Origin: Porogramme epimiltina
Taxonomy: Eukaryota; Basidiomycota; Agaricomycetes; Polyporales; Polyporaceae
NCBI GenBank assembly: GCA_900155495.1
Contig: FTLJ01000236.1
Location: forward strand, 1 to 64,000
DNA length: 64,000 nt
Reading direction: 5' to 3'
Shown here: piece after piece, positions 33,341 to 44,000 of the stretch
How positions within the stretch are numbered: the stretch's first letter is position 1
How the letters are laid out: each line of letters starts with the position of its first letter
Program-made: the position numbers and the translations under genes
The notes under the pieces: generated by a model
What the model saw: the letters and a program-made list of their open reading frames with translations, nothing else
Databases searched by the model: none
What the model was told of the DNA's origin: nothing

Positions 33341-34880
33341 AGAGGGGACGGGCGCCTGACATTCGTTGCTGAGGTAATGGGCCAATTTTCCGGGATTTCC
33401 CCGCACGTCCCTGGTCGCCTTTTGCCATCCAGTGCTTGTCTCTCTTCGCTGCAGCGACGCCGCCGCCGCTCTCTGCTGGCGCCGTGGGCAATGCGTTTCT
33501 TCCCTGCGCTCTAGAGGGCCTTGTGTCTCCTCGCTTGTCTGTGCTGCTCTTCCCGTCAACTCTCACTGCGCCCTCCCAATGTCTAGGGCGTGCCCGCCAT
33601 GCCCTCCATCCTGGCGAACAACCGTGTCCACAGCCCACTCGTTACTCACATCCGCGAGCGCAAGATCTTCGGTCTCGTTCTCTCACGTTGACATTGTCCC
33701 TTTCCCTACCCGGCCGTCTCTTGCACCAGGACTCCACACTATTTCCTTCCATGATGTTGTATGACAATGTATGTTGAATGTTTTCCTCGTCGACCGGGTT
33801 CTCGGGCTGACGTCTCGCTCTCTTCGACAGGAATATCCGCCTCAGACACCTGCCCCTCCTCCACTACTATCCTCCTGAGAAGGCCTCCCGCCGGCGAACC
33901 ATCTCGGACACCGGCCAATTCGATTCCAACGTTCCGACAACACGCTCGGTAGACATGTCCCGGGCCGCCGTAGAAGGTGGAATTGTGTAGTAGGGGCACC
34001 TCGACTGGCTGCTCGCTCATGCGTTCGGCATCGACATTAACGGAGATTTGGGTATCTGTGAGTCTATTCATCTATCTTTTCCTTCCTCCTTTCCCGCTCC
34101 TACGTACATAAGTACTCCCATTCGCACCTTCATATACGCGTAGTCCCACCTCCGCTTTCATGAGAGCATGACCTACGATCGCCAGGAGCGAGCAAGCGAT
34201 CTCGGCCTGTGTCTTGCCTTGTGCTGTCACGGACTTTGCTCTCTTTCTCCGACAACGTCACATCGACGCCATGGTCCCCCCCCTTCTACTTTAGTCTGTG
34301 GTGTTGTTCGTGACGCTCCCTCGAAGCACAGTCACCACGCTCTCCGCATTTCTGCGAGAGTCCCGGAGTCGCACCATCTCGTCGTTCCCCAGATGGTATC
34401 CGCGTTTCAGAGGGGGCTAGTTCTTGGTAACCCAGGCTTGACGTCGCTCCTCTCCATTGTATGAATCTTCAGTAGTCGATGTTCGCCCTCGTTCGCTAGT
34501 CTCACTGCCACGCATTGTGTTTCGAGGAACGTTTTGCTTATCACGACATTCTACTGCAGACTTCGCCAGAGGAAGCGAGCGCTCCCGCAATTGTACCAAA
34601 GCTTTTCCCTCCCTCCCCTTCGTGAGCTGTGACGGTGAGAGTGGAGTAATTTTTGGATGTGAGCCTCTCTAACCCTAACCCGACGCGCAGTCATCACGAC
34701 GCTCTGGTCACTGGACGATTTGACCGTCTTTCGTGGTCGCACTAGCTTCTCCCGTCATCTAGACAACCCAGAAGGCGGAAATCAGCTCAGGCAGGGCGTC
34801 TAGTGCCTTCACGCCCTCTCCCACCCCCCGACATCCACCCTGTCCTCAAGAACGGCCCCCGCGTACACATGGGTGAGTCC
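33340..34880 (+). pseudogene. repeat A copy 2
   Basis: Related over its length to repeat A copies 1, 3 and 4: the 5' block GTTGCTGAGGTAATG (33365), a donor TGTGAGTCT (34056) and the conserved branch/acceptor CTAACCCTAACCC...GCGCAG (34671-34690). Stops interrupt every frame. It runs directly into the DUF4139 fragment at 34926. Family unknown. Confidence 0.4.
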
Positions 34881-34925
34881 GTCTGTCACCGGCTCGTTTA
34901 GGGGGCTCTGTTCGCTCACGGGCAT

Positions 34926-35310
34926 GCCTTGCAGCTAATTTCGCTGAACGAGAGCTTCGAGAGCGTGCTCGGTGTTGACACCGCCCTGCGCGTCGCGTAC
35001 CACACCGCCAGCGCCGTGCACGATCCCGCCCGTAGCTTCGCCGAACCTACGAAGGCGGACGGCCCCGCGCTCGCGAAGGCCGGCGAAGATGTGGCCGTCG
35101 TGCTAGTAGGGCCCGCGGCACGTGGAAGGCGCGAGGGTGCGATGGGGCTCGGTGGAGTGGGGGAGGGGGGCGAGAAGGACGGGATGTACGAGTGTGTGCC
35201 AGATTCCGGTAGGGAAGAAGGTGCAGCTGGAGACGGAGTGGGACGCGAATGCGCCGGGAGAACTGAAGTAGGAGGAAAAGGTGGGGGCGGAGCGCAACGC
35301 ATAGATGAAC
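34926..35310 (+). pseudogene. DUF4139 protein, last-exon fragment
   Basis: Starts at the acceptor of the last exon of the DUF4139 gene (compare 14610): ISLNESFESVLGVDTALRVA matches ISVNESFECVLGVDTALRVV. About 120 bp in the middle are deleted (FAEPTK joins directly to A-DGPALAKA), and a frameshift near 35115 destroys the rest. The upstream three exons are absent and replaced by repeat A. A dead fragment marking the duplication edge. Confidence 0.7.
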
Positions 35311-36361
35311 CTGCTGCAAGACGGCCTCTAAAGCAATGCAAGTGCGCGTTTTTCTCGTCGCTGAAAGTGCGATTGAGGCCGGATGAAAGTCTTACACCTC
35401 GTTACAAGTCTACAGAACGATGTCAGATCTATCCATACCGCAGTGTTCGTGTTTTAAGTTGCCCACACTTTCGAAGTGGAGAACCCATCGGCGGAGCGTG
35501 AATATGCTGCGAGTGTATTCATTCATCTCCACCTCATTCATCAAGGCTCAGGTACGACACAAACATCTAGCAGTCGTGGCGTTGCCGTCTGCAGTACTTA
35601 CCACAGTTGGCGGCCCTCCTTGTTCAAGGCATAGTCAATGGAAGCAAGCGTTCTGAACACGACTCCCTACTATCGCGATCAAACATGTTCACCTGTGGGA
35701 GTCGTAGGTAAGTGTATCCAGCGCATGTCAGAAATACTGTGGTCGGACGCAGATTAGATGGACTCGGCGCAGGATGTGACCTTGGAGCACGCTACACCCA
35801 AGGTGTCTCCCGCTTCGTGCAGTCTCTGTTGGGGAAGGGTCGCGCGTCGTCTGACAGGTGGTCGCTGCACGTTTGCACAGGCACAACCCCATTCTCCAGA
35901 GCAAACACGTCGGATGCATATGCATTCGCGACGCTATTTCACTTGGTGGTAGTGGTGCGGGCTCGTCCCTGAGTCCCTCAGTATGCCGCACAAATAGAAC
36001 AGTGGTACGCGTTGTGGATCGCTTGGCATGTGAGACGTGACTCGAACATTCCGGTGTTCGCTTTATAACTAGCCCTCTTGAAGATACCTAGCGGCATGCA
36101 GCTTTGCAACACTGTGGTCTATGTACTTCACTTGGCATTCTTAGAACTCGTACATAAAGAGCACGCCACAACAGATGCGCTCATCTGTGGATGCTTTTGT
36201 TCAGAGGTTCGTCTGGCAAGTGTGTCTCACAACTTGGTGACAAGCGGCTCACTTTTCTAATAAACTAGCGTATTGGCCAAAGTGGACAAAGTGCACTCCT
36301 CCAACGTCACCGACGCACAAAGCTCGCTGCCGCCACCGACACTTCGCATCCGAACATACGC
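35311..36361. other. intergenic duplicated from 15111-15870 and 19630-20100
   Basis: Here the sequence passes directly from the block related to 15840 to the block related to 19630 at about 36000-36030. The 3.7 kb that separate them in the other locus (aspartic protease and SNF2 remnants) are absent. No gene seen. Confidence 0.5.
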
Positions 36362-36369
36362 TATATATA
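36362..36369 (+). promoter_or_regulatory. TATA box of TFIIB-like gene 2
   Basis: TATATATA 113 bp upstream of the ATG at 36482; conserved in position relative to the TTTATATACCG element of gene 1. Confidence 0.5.
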
Positions 36370-36481
36370 CCGCCCTCTATGTCGTACCGAAAGTTCCTTC
36401 GTATACGTAGCTACCGCGCCGCTCGCCTCTAGCCCACTACAATACACAAAGTCCGCAGCCACGTCCCCCGACTTCGCCATC

Positions 36482-37587
36482 ATGTCCTTCATACAGCAAT
36501 TCCCCAATCGTATCCAGAGCACCGACGTCCAACAACCAACGTTCGCTCCAGATTTGGCAGTACGCCTCATCTGCCCCGATTGCCAAGACCCAGTACCAAA
36601 CCTCGTCGAAGACCACGTCAGCGGCGACATCGTATGCGCCAGCTGCGGTCTTGTCCTTGACGACAGGATCATCGACACGCGCAGAGTGTGGAGTGTAAGT
36701 CGTGTGCGCCCCATGTTCTCCTTTGCCAGATCACTTACCATATCACCCAGACCTTCTCAGGAGACGACCAGACTCAGGGGTACCACTCGCTCGTTGGCGC
36801 CGCCTCCGATGCGTACTTGGACGACATCAGAGACCCCTCTAGCACCGTCTCCTTGGACGACGGCTCGGCGACCGCCAAAAGCCTCTACGACGCCCAGATG
36901 CAGGTAGAAGCAGCGGCGTGCGCGGGGGCGTCCCCCAACACCCCCGCGCTCGTCGCCCGGACGATATTCCACTGGTGCGACGTCCTCGTTCTCCCACACC
37001 CCGTCTTCGAGATGGCGAGTCAGCTCTATAAGCGCGCGTACCACGAGAAAGTGTTTCCACCGCGGACGCCGCTCGATGGTATCATGGCGGCGTGCATCTT
37101 TGTGGGGTGTAAGGCGGCCGGGGCCCCGCGCACGCTGGTGGAGGTCGCGCAATCTATGGAGGTGACGAGGAAGGAGCTCGCACAACGGTACCTCGCGATG
37201 CAGAAGCAGTTCCAGTTTGGCATTGGGGGCGGCGAGGGCGCGGGCGCGGGCCTCGCTGCGAGCGCGCGGGGTCTCGTCACGCGCTACTGCAACCACCTGG
37301 GGATATCGACGAGCACGGGCGTCGAGGCGATCGCGGCTGATGTAGCAGTGCGCGCGATAGAGGTTTGCGGCCTGGAGGGGCGGCGGCCGACGACAGTGGC
37401 GGCTGGGGCGATCTACTTCTCATGCGTCCTTATGGGGCTCGAGAATAAGATGGAGGGGATCTGCGAGGTCGTTGGGACGAAGGAGCATACGGTGCAAGGT
37501 ATGTACCGAGTGCTGTACGCGAAACGTGAGGAATTAGTGAATACGGACCAGTTGGAGGACGGAAGAGCGCGAGGCTGCGCAAATTAA
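36482..37587 (+). CDS. TFIIB-like paralog 2, 3' end replaced by transposon
   Basis: CDS join(36482..36694, 36751..37587), 349 aa; the intron is 56 nt at the same position as in paralog 1. The zinc ribbon cysteines C31, C34, C52 and C55 and both cyclin-like repeats are present ([55 protein letters not shown]). Two differences stand out. The B-reader motif SEWR of paralog 1 is RVWS here, at residues known in TFIIB to affect start-site selection. The last residues after GRAR come from a transposon inserted at 37571, giving GCAN and stop instead of the 13-residue tail of paralog 1, whose counterpart resumes at 40254. It may be expressed as a variant or be decaying. Confidence 0.8.
37562..37570. 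repeat. target-site duplication, left
   Basis: GAAGAGCGC, repeated at 40245-40253. The uninterrupted sequence is seen in TFIIB-like gene 1 near 21262. Confidence 0.8.
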
Positions 37588-38071
37588 CGGCCCGTTAACG
37601 GGAGCCCACCAAAGCGCGCCACTCCCGTAAATGGACTCGCGGGGATTCGCTTTTCCCACGCGGGCGCCACCGTCACCACAGCCTGCAGTGAGTGCTTAGC
37701 CGCCCATCCACTCGCCCTCAACATACCTGAGCGAGCACGCTGTGACGGTGCGTAAACTCATAGTACGTGCCTCCATACCTGAGCCTGGAACACCGCTGAG
37801 CACGAGCACAGGAATGCATCTACTGCTTCATGACTAGTGCAATCAGTGGGCCCACCTTCGCACGCACGATCGTCCACGTCACCGTGATTCGTGTCCCGCG
37901 CCCGTTCACGGTGGTACTGCATCATCATATCAAGTTCAACATCTGCGTAGGCGATATCAACAATGGCTTCAATATCAGCACCCACTTACATGTCATCCAC
38001 TTGCGCTCTCCATAACTATCCGTAGTCATAATTAGGGTCCTCCTACAACATCAACGCGAACAGCTTGAAGG

Positions 38072-38935
38072 ATGATGAGTTCGAGTCAGAATGGTGCCGC
38101 CGGCATTCCTCCGACCGTCAACGGATGTAGCGTCGTTCCATCAACCACTCAAGGTCACCTCCTATCTCACTATTTCCACAACGTCCTCCCAATACAGTAC
38201 CTGCTTGTCGATGCCTCATCCATCACAGACTTCGCAGCCAGCCTAGTCCACAACAGCCCGTCAGCACGGGATACAGCGTACATGTTGTCCGCGCTACATC
38301 TCACGACAATGCGGGGGTCCCAAATGGACCAGTGGGCGGTGACGACCATCTACCAGTGAATACAGGAGACAATGCCCATCCACAAACCGTACAACGAGGG
38401 CGACGCGATGACGAACCCGAACAACGCCTCGAGCTTCCTCTTCTCGGACGGGCGCGGGAACTGGGAGGTGTGGCTCGGGATCGCGTCGCAGCACGTGCAG
38501 CACGTGCTCAACGACCCGCGGTTCTGCGGGCCCGAGGAGGCACTGCAGCGGTGCTCCGAGTCGACGGGGTTCATCATCAAGACGACGATGTGGTTCGACG
38601 TGCTTGCGAGTGTGATGACGCAGCAGGTGCCGCGCTTCCTCCAGATGCACTGCCGGATCTTCAACAACGCGTTCATCGGCGACCCACTCACCAGGGGCAC
38701 GGGCAGCGAGGAGACCACGGCGTCGATGCTGCTCGTGATGGGCCGCGAGAACAAGGTCGTACTCGCGATCGTGGAGACACCTCGTGCGCTGGAAGGAGAA
38801 CATGCTCCGCCGCGGGTGCCTCTCATACCCCTACTAGCTTGTGCGGCGCGGCTTGGGTGTCAAGGAGACATGCCTCGCGCAGAACGCTCCCGTGAGCCAA
38901 ATTGTGCTACTCTATCCGGGCATGGATGGCCCACC
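38072..38935 (+). pseudogene. captured fragment of a fungal Zn-cluster transcription factor (Fungal_trans_2 region)
   Basis: One frame reads HYFHNVLPIQYLLVDASSIT, then a TGA at 38357-38359, then in the same frame EGDAMTN, GNWEVWLGIASQHVQHVLND, WFDVLASVMTQQVPRFLQM and further. This resembles the C-terminal fungal-specific transcription factor domain (Fungal_trans_2) of basidiomycete Zn2Cys6 regulators. The DNA-binding zinc cluster is absent. A frameshift near 38770 moves the continuation (RWKENMLRRGCLS) to another frame, and VRRGLGVKET follows at about 38844. It lies wholly inside the transposon, so it was captured with it. Not functional as a regulator. Confidence 0.65.
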
Positions 38936-39079
38936 CGCGCTCGCGTCTCACACGACCGATGGCCGCGGGGGGCTCAGGGGGCGCGGGCTTCGACGTCGGT
39001 GGGGGCGTCGGCGCGAGCATGCACTTGGAGCTCACTCAGGCCACACTCGTTCTACCAACATAAGCCTCCCGATAGTCAG

Positions 39080-39640
39080 TAGCACCCTCACTGTACCTTA
39101 CGGGCATCTACGGGCACTTACGGTAGCTTACGGGTGCTCGCATGTACTTACGGGAGCCCGCGGTGGCTTGCGGGAACTTGTGGGAACTTACAGTGACTTG
39201 CGGAAACTCACGGTGGCAGCCTGGCTTGCGGGGGTTCGCGTGAATTCACGGTAAGTAGTCGTACACTGGATGTTTTGCATGCGCCCCAGCCTTATATCAT
39301 TTTTTTCCTGCCATTTTACCCTAGGATGCATCCCTGAGAGGGATTCCACTGAAAATAGAGCTGTCTCAGGGTGAAGCACCCTTATATAACTTTCAGACTA
39401 CTATGCCCCTTCAAAGAGCATGCCACTGGATGTGTGGGGTGCCGGACATTGTTATTTCGAATGGAACACTTTCCTATAGGGTTCCACATATGAAAATGAA
39501 GCTATGTGCAATCGCTAGAGTTCCCAGGGCCTCCCAGGAACTAACAGGAGCCAACGGGGACTAACGGGAACTCACGGGAACTCACGGTGAGGTGCAGGAA
39601 CTCCCAGGTGGTCGCGGTATTTTAAGCACAGATGGTAGCA
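39080..39640 (+). repeat. degenerate short-motif array inside the transposon
   Basis: More than a dozen spaced copies of (A)CTTACGGG, ACTTGCGGG and ACTCACGGG at roughly 10-20 bp intervals (39095-39250 and 39550-39600). Inverted counterparts (CCCGTTAA) lie at 40095-40220. Such subterminal repeats are common transposase-binding arrays in DNA transposons. Confidence 0.5.
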
Positions 39641-40244
39641 CTTTTGTGCCAGGACAATTTCTATGCATAGTAGCGGTATTGGATGAAGTAAAACTCCCAA
39701 TATTCTATTGTTTGGGTCCCCCAAACGTGGCGTATAATTCGCTCAAGGAGACACGTGCACGGCGCTAAGTAGGCGCCCACAACAGGAGGGAGGATGGCCT
39801 GGCATACCGGGAAGGCAGAAGAATATATTCTGCATGCTCCACAAGAGGTGTGCAATACGACTCAAGGAGTGCTTGGTAGGTATAGCATGTGTACTACATA
39901 TGTTATACCATGGAAAAGCTCTCAGCTGGTTAAGCGGAAGGAGAAAACGGCCCCTCGGGAGCAGGCAGCCTGCGAGCGCCTGTAGGTGGGGCGCAAGACG
40001 CCCCTGGGACATTGACGTCATGTCCGGGTGTCCACTATGCCTTAGATAACGTAGACAGTGCACTCTCCGCAACATAGCAATCCTCACGTAGTGTCCCGCG
40101 AGCTCCCGTTAACCCCCGTTAACTCACGTTACAAGGCAGCAAATTAACTTGTAGGGCCAAATCCGGGAAGTCCCGTTAATTCCGTGAACCCCCGTTAAAT
40201 TAGTATGGGAGCCCCGTTAACGGGAAGGGAGATTGTGAACCGTC

Positions 40245-40400
40245 GAAGAGCGCGCCTTGACCGGTTGCCTCCTCCTACTCCAACTGTGTCTGTATGAGTA
40301 GTACCTCTCTGACCTGAAGGCATTAGTGATGAACTGAAGTTGATACAAATAAGGAATACATGTCTCGTAGCCTGCCCCCTTTTTCTCTACCCTTGAGCCT
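40245..40400 (+). other. displaced 3' end and downstream flank of TFIIB-like gene 2
   Basis: After the second target-site copy the sequence continues CTTGACCGGTTGCCTCCTCC, matching the last codons of TFIIB-like gene 1 (21268 on). It is followed by the related downstream flank, up to repeat A copy 3. Confidence 0.7.
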
Positions 40401-42350
40401 ATAGCGTCAGTGCATCATGTGTGGCGGCTGATGACGAGGAGGTTGTACTCGACTCGGAGCTCTCGAACTCGGTCCGATAGTCGAATGGCCAGGACGGGAT
40501 GGGCGCCTGATTTCCGTTGCTGAGGTAATGTGCCGATTTGCCGGGATGTCCCCCGTCGCCGGTCCGCTCAGTAGTACCGCTCACCTTTTGCCATCTCACT
40601 TCAACGCTGCCGCGACGCTGCTGCTACTCTCTGCGCTCTACTAGTGTTGTAGGCAATGCGTCTTCGCCCGGGTGCCATCTTGCTTTCGAGCTGGTCCCTT
40701 GTCTCCTCGCTAGGCCGTGCTGCTCCTCCCGCCAACTCCCGCTCAGGCCCAATGTTGTGCAGGGCGTACCCGCCACGCTCTCGTCCCAGGGAACATCCCC
40801 GGACGTAGCCCACTGGTTACTCGCATCCGCGAGCGCAAGACATTCGGCCTCCCTCTCTCACGCTGCTACTATGCACTTTCCCTACCCTGGCCATCTCTTG
40901 CGCATAAAGTCCACGATGTTTCCTTCCGTTATGTCGTACGTTGAATGTTCTCGCTGGCTGGGTTCCCGGGCTGACACATCGCTCTCCTTGATAGGAATGC
41001 CTACCTCTGAGATCTAGCCCTCCCCCACTACTACCCCTGTGAGAAGGTCTTCCTCCGGTGAAGCATTTCGGACACCAGTCAATTCGACTTCGACGTTCCG
41101 ACAAACACGCTCGATAGACACGTCCTCGACCGCCATAGAAGGCAGAACTGCGTGGTATGGCTGCCTCGAATGGCCATTCGCTCACACGTCCGGCATCGTC
41201 ATCGACGGAGATTTGGGCATCTGTGAGTCTACCCATTCGTCTTTTCCTTCTGCCTTCTACTCTTCTACCTACACAACTACCCAAATTCTCGCCTTCATAT
41301 ACGTGTATTCCCATCTTCGCTTTTATGGGTGCATGAGCTATGATCGCTAGGAGCGAGCGGACCATGTCGGCCTGCATCTTGCCTCGCGCCGTCCTGGGGT
41401 TTGCTCTCTTCCTCCGATAATGTCACGACGATGCCAACGTCGTGCTTTCCTCTCCTTTTACTTCAATCTGTGGTGCTGCTTTTGACGTTCCCTCGAGTCA
41501 CCACGCACTTCGTATTTCTGTGGCAGTCATATGGTCGCACCATCTTATTGTTCCCGGGATGGTATCTGCGTTTCAGAGGGGGCTGGTGCTTCGAAACTCA
41601 GGTTCGACGTCGCTCCTCCCCTTGAATGAATCCTCAGTAGTCGATATTCGCGCTCGTACGCTTTTCCCACTTCTATGCGTTGTGTTTTCGAAGGACGTTT
41701 TGCTTACCACGACATTCTACTCAGACTTTGCCAGCGAAAGCGAGTGCTCCCTCATTTCCGCCAAGGCTTTCCCCTTTCTCCCCTCCCCCCTTTCTGCGTG
41801 CTCTCAGGCACGACGCCATGAGCTGTGACGGTGAGAGCATAATAACTTTTCGATCTGAGCCTTTCTAACCTTAACCCGATGCGCAGGCACCACGATGCTC
41901 TGGGCACTGGACGAAGTGACAGTCCTTCGTGATCGCACCAGCTCGTCCCCTCATCTAGACAACCCAGACGGCGGAAATCAGCTGAGGCAGGGTGTTTAGT
42001 ATCTCCACGCGCTCTCTCACCCCCGACGTCCATCCTGCGTTCAAGTACCGCCCCCGCGTACACGTCAGACCCGGGCACATCGATCGCTTGAGAGTCAGAC
42101 GAGGACGTCGCGATCGCCGGGTGCACCCTGGTGTATGGAACGCGCGTACGCGAGCTGGGCTCCTGCTCATTCGGGCGGCCGGAACTGAAGCCGGGCTCTC
42201 TGTCGTCGTCATCCACACTCCCGTCGCGAAGTTAGACATGCTCGAACCGCCGTCGGGCGCGTCCCCAAAGTCATCGCTGGCCATACAAGGAGAGACCGGA
42301 GGTAGTATTCTAAGCTGGTCAGCGTAAAAGATGCGGGACACTGGGCGTTC
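40400..42350 (+). pseudogene. repeat A copy 3
   Basis: Shares with the other copies the block GTTGCTGAGGTAATG (40517), the donor CTGTGAGTCT (41220), the branch/acceptor CTAACCTTAACCC...GCGCAG (41867-41887) and a late block at about 42440 (ERVFKSTLDSEHEE) corresponding to ERIFGSTYDLEHEE of copy 1. A long exon-like frame at 41039-41220 (RSIDTSSTAIEGRTAWYGCL) is open here but closed in copy 2. Interrupted elsewhere; product unknown. Confidence 0.4.
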
Positions 42351-44000
42351 CTTCATGGTCGGCTCGCGGTGAAGAACTATGACGATATTTAAGCCATTCT
42401 ACGCCTCCGTTCCCTACTTCAGCGTATGATCCGTGCCCAGGGATGGCTACGAACGCGTCTTCAAGTCGACGCTCGATTCCGAGCATGAGGAACAGAGAGA
42501 GATGGTGAAGCAACTTAGATATGGTCGGGTTACTGTATACTGTATGCGGAGTAAGACATTGCCTGGCGTAATAATTCCGTCTTCGCATCATTCATCCCCT
42601 GCGTGCGTTTGTTCAGCTTAGGATGCCATTCAAGCACCGTTGTTACTGAAGTATAAGCTAACGCAGTCTCGTGGGCTACAGACGTCCCGGCGGTAGCCTA
42701 CGTCTCGTGCTTGTCGTATCGAGACTATTCTCGATGGAAACGAGTGAATACATGTGTTCACATTCAGACAGTTTATTGCCCGTGGAGAGAGCCTGCATAT
42801 CCCTGCTTGGAATGACCCGAACCGCGACTGAAATATCGTCGTTACGAAGTTGAACAGCAGCGGAGCCTGTCGGACGAGTGTAGATACGCGCGAATGACCG
42901 ACTCCTCGAATATATATCAAGTCGGACGACGACACTATTGTCCTAATCACCAAGATTTCTAGCTCGTCTGCCGAGACCCGGAGGGAGATGGTATAGAAGC
43001 TACATGGCGTGTGCCTGCACATATGGGGATGGGTGATGGTGATGGACACAACGACGGATGAAGAGAAGCATAACTTCAAATTTATTGAACTATCTAAAAC
43101 GTCGTTCGCGCCATAGCCTTAGACCACACGTGCGCGCCCCTTACTCCATCCGGGCAAGCCTTGCTCTCCACCTTGGGCCTAAACGTCGTGCTAGTCCAAT
43201 GAAGTAATCGCCTTCAGCCACGCCAAGGAACGGGAGAGAGAGATACGGACCTCACCTATGAGGGGTGGTCTTTACCGCACAAGATGGCGATGAGGGCGAA
43301 CGGCGAGCCGTCATGTTGCAATTGCATCGGGAGGTCGGAGGGGGATCAAGTGCATATATTTGTCCCAGGAAAGTACTACGAGCGTAATCATCAGTTGACA
43401 TGAACATCTATTCAATAAGGGGAAGTTACTTACGGAGGGGCCTCCGGTGTACGAGAAGCACAGTGCACACTCATGCGCATCGGTGTACACAGCGGTATGA
43501 TGATCAAGAGTGCCGTTTGCAGAGTACCACATGTCGGAACTGCAAGGCATTCTCAGGTTTCGAGCTGCCTACGGAATATGCAATGTACATTTTCCAAGTC
43601 AGGTCATTTGGCCGTCGATTCCATGAGTAGCAATAGACAGAGAGGTTTCCCTGAATACGCAGTCTCCTGAACGAACCGTTGTTAGTGCATCGAAGGAGGG
43701 GAAGGAGACAGCATAGGTGCTTGGTGTCTCCGATGCGAATAGACACACCACCATCTGATGAGAGAGCACAACTCTCGCGTATGAGCGCAAGAGGGAAGTG
43801 CCTACACAGAGGCAGGCGCAGGGGTGAGGCAGTGACTTAGGAACGTGACTACATAAAGTCTAGTTGGTGAAAGGATGAGATCAGAGAGTGATCCTACCCC
43901 TAGCGGAAGAAGACTCACCGGGTATCAAATTGCTCATCCCCGTGCATCTCATCCTTGTTACAGCCCATCTGTAAGGCGGCATGGAGTGTACCGGCCCCGA
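42351..44000 (-). pseudogene. intergenic with gene C fragments
   Basis: 42660-42960 is related to 62470-62730. 43080-43870 on the minus strand is related to gene C at 4280-4900, with blocks such as RETSLSIATHGIDGQM and HTAVYTDAHECALCFS before a GTAAGT donor. No open product can be assembled. Confidence 0.35.

Larger units (their letters stand above)
37571..40244. mobile_element. 2.67 kb non-autonomous DNA transposon with captured gene fragment
   Basis: Flanked by a 9-bp direct repeat (GAAGAGCGC) and inserted in the 3' end of TFIIB-like gene 2. The termini form an imperfect inverted repeat (GAGGCTGCGCAAAT left; GACGGTTCACAATC as reverse complement of the right). The palindrome CCCGTTAACGGG lies exactly 20 bp inside each end (37591-37602; 40213-40224). 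Subterminal regions carry many copies of short TTACGGG/TAACGGG motifs on the left side and CCCGTTAA on the right. No transposase is encoded. A 9-bp duplication fits Mutator-like elements best; terminal motif style also recalls hAT (8 bp), so the superfamily is open. It carries a transcription-factor fragment at 38072-38830. Confidence 0.75.

Noticed and set aside
34671..34683. Telomere-like CTAACCCTAACCC (also at about 3347; variants at 41867 and 55778)
   Set aside because: Only two units. It sits at the same place before an AG acceptor in all repeat A copies, and CTAAC fits an intron branch site. Not a telomere relic.
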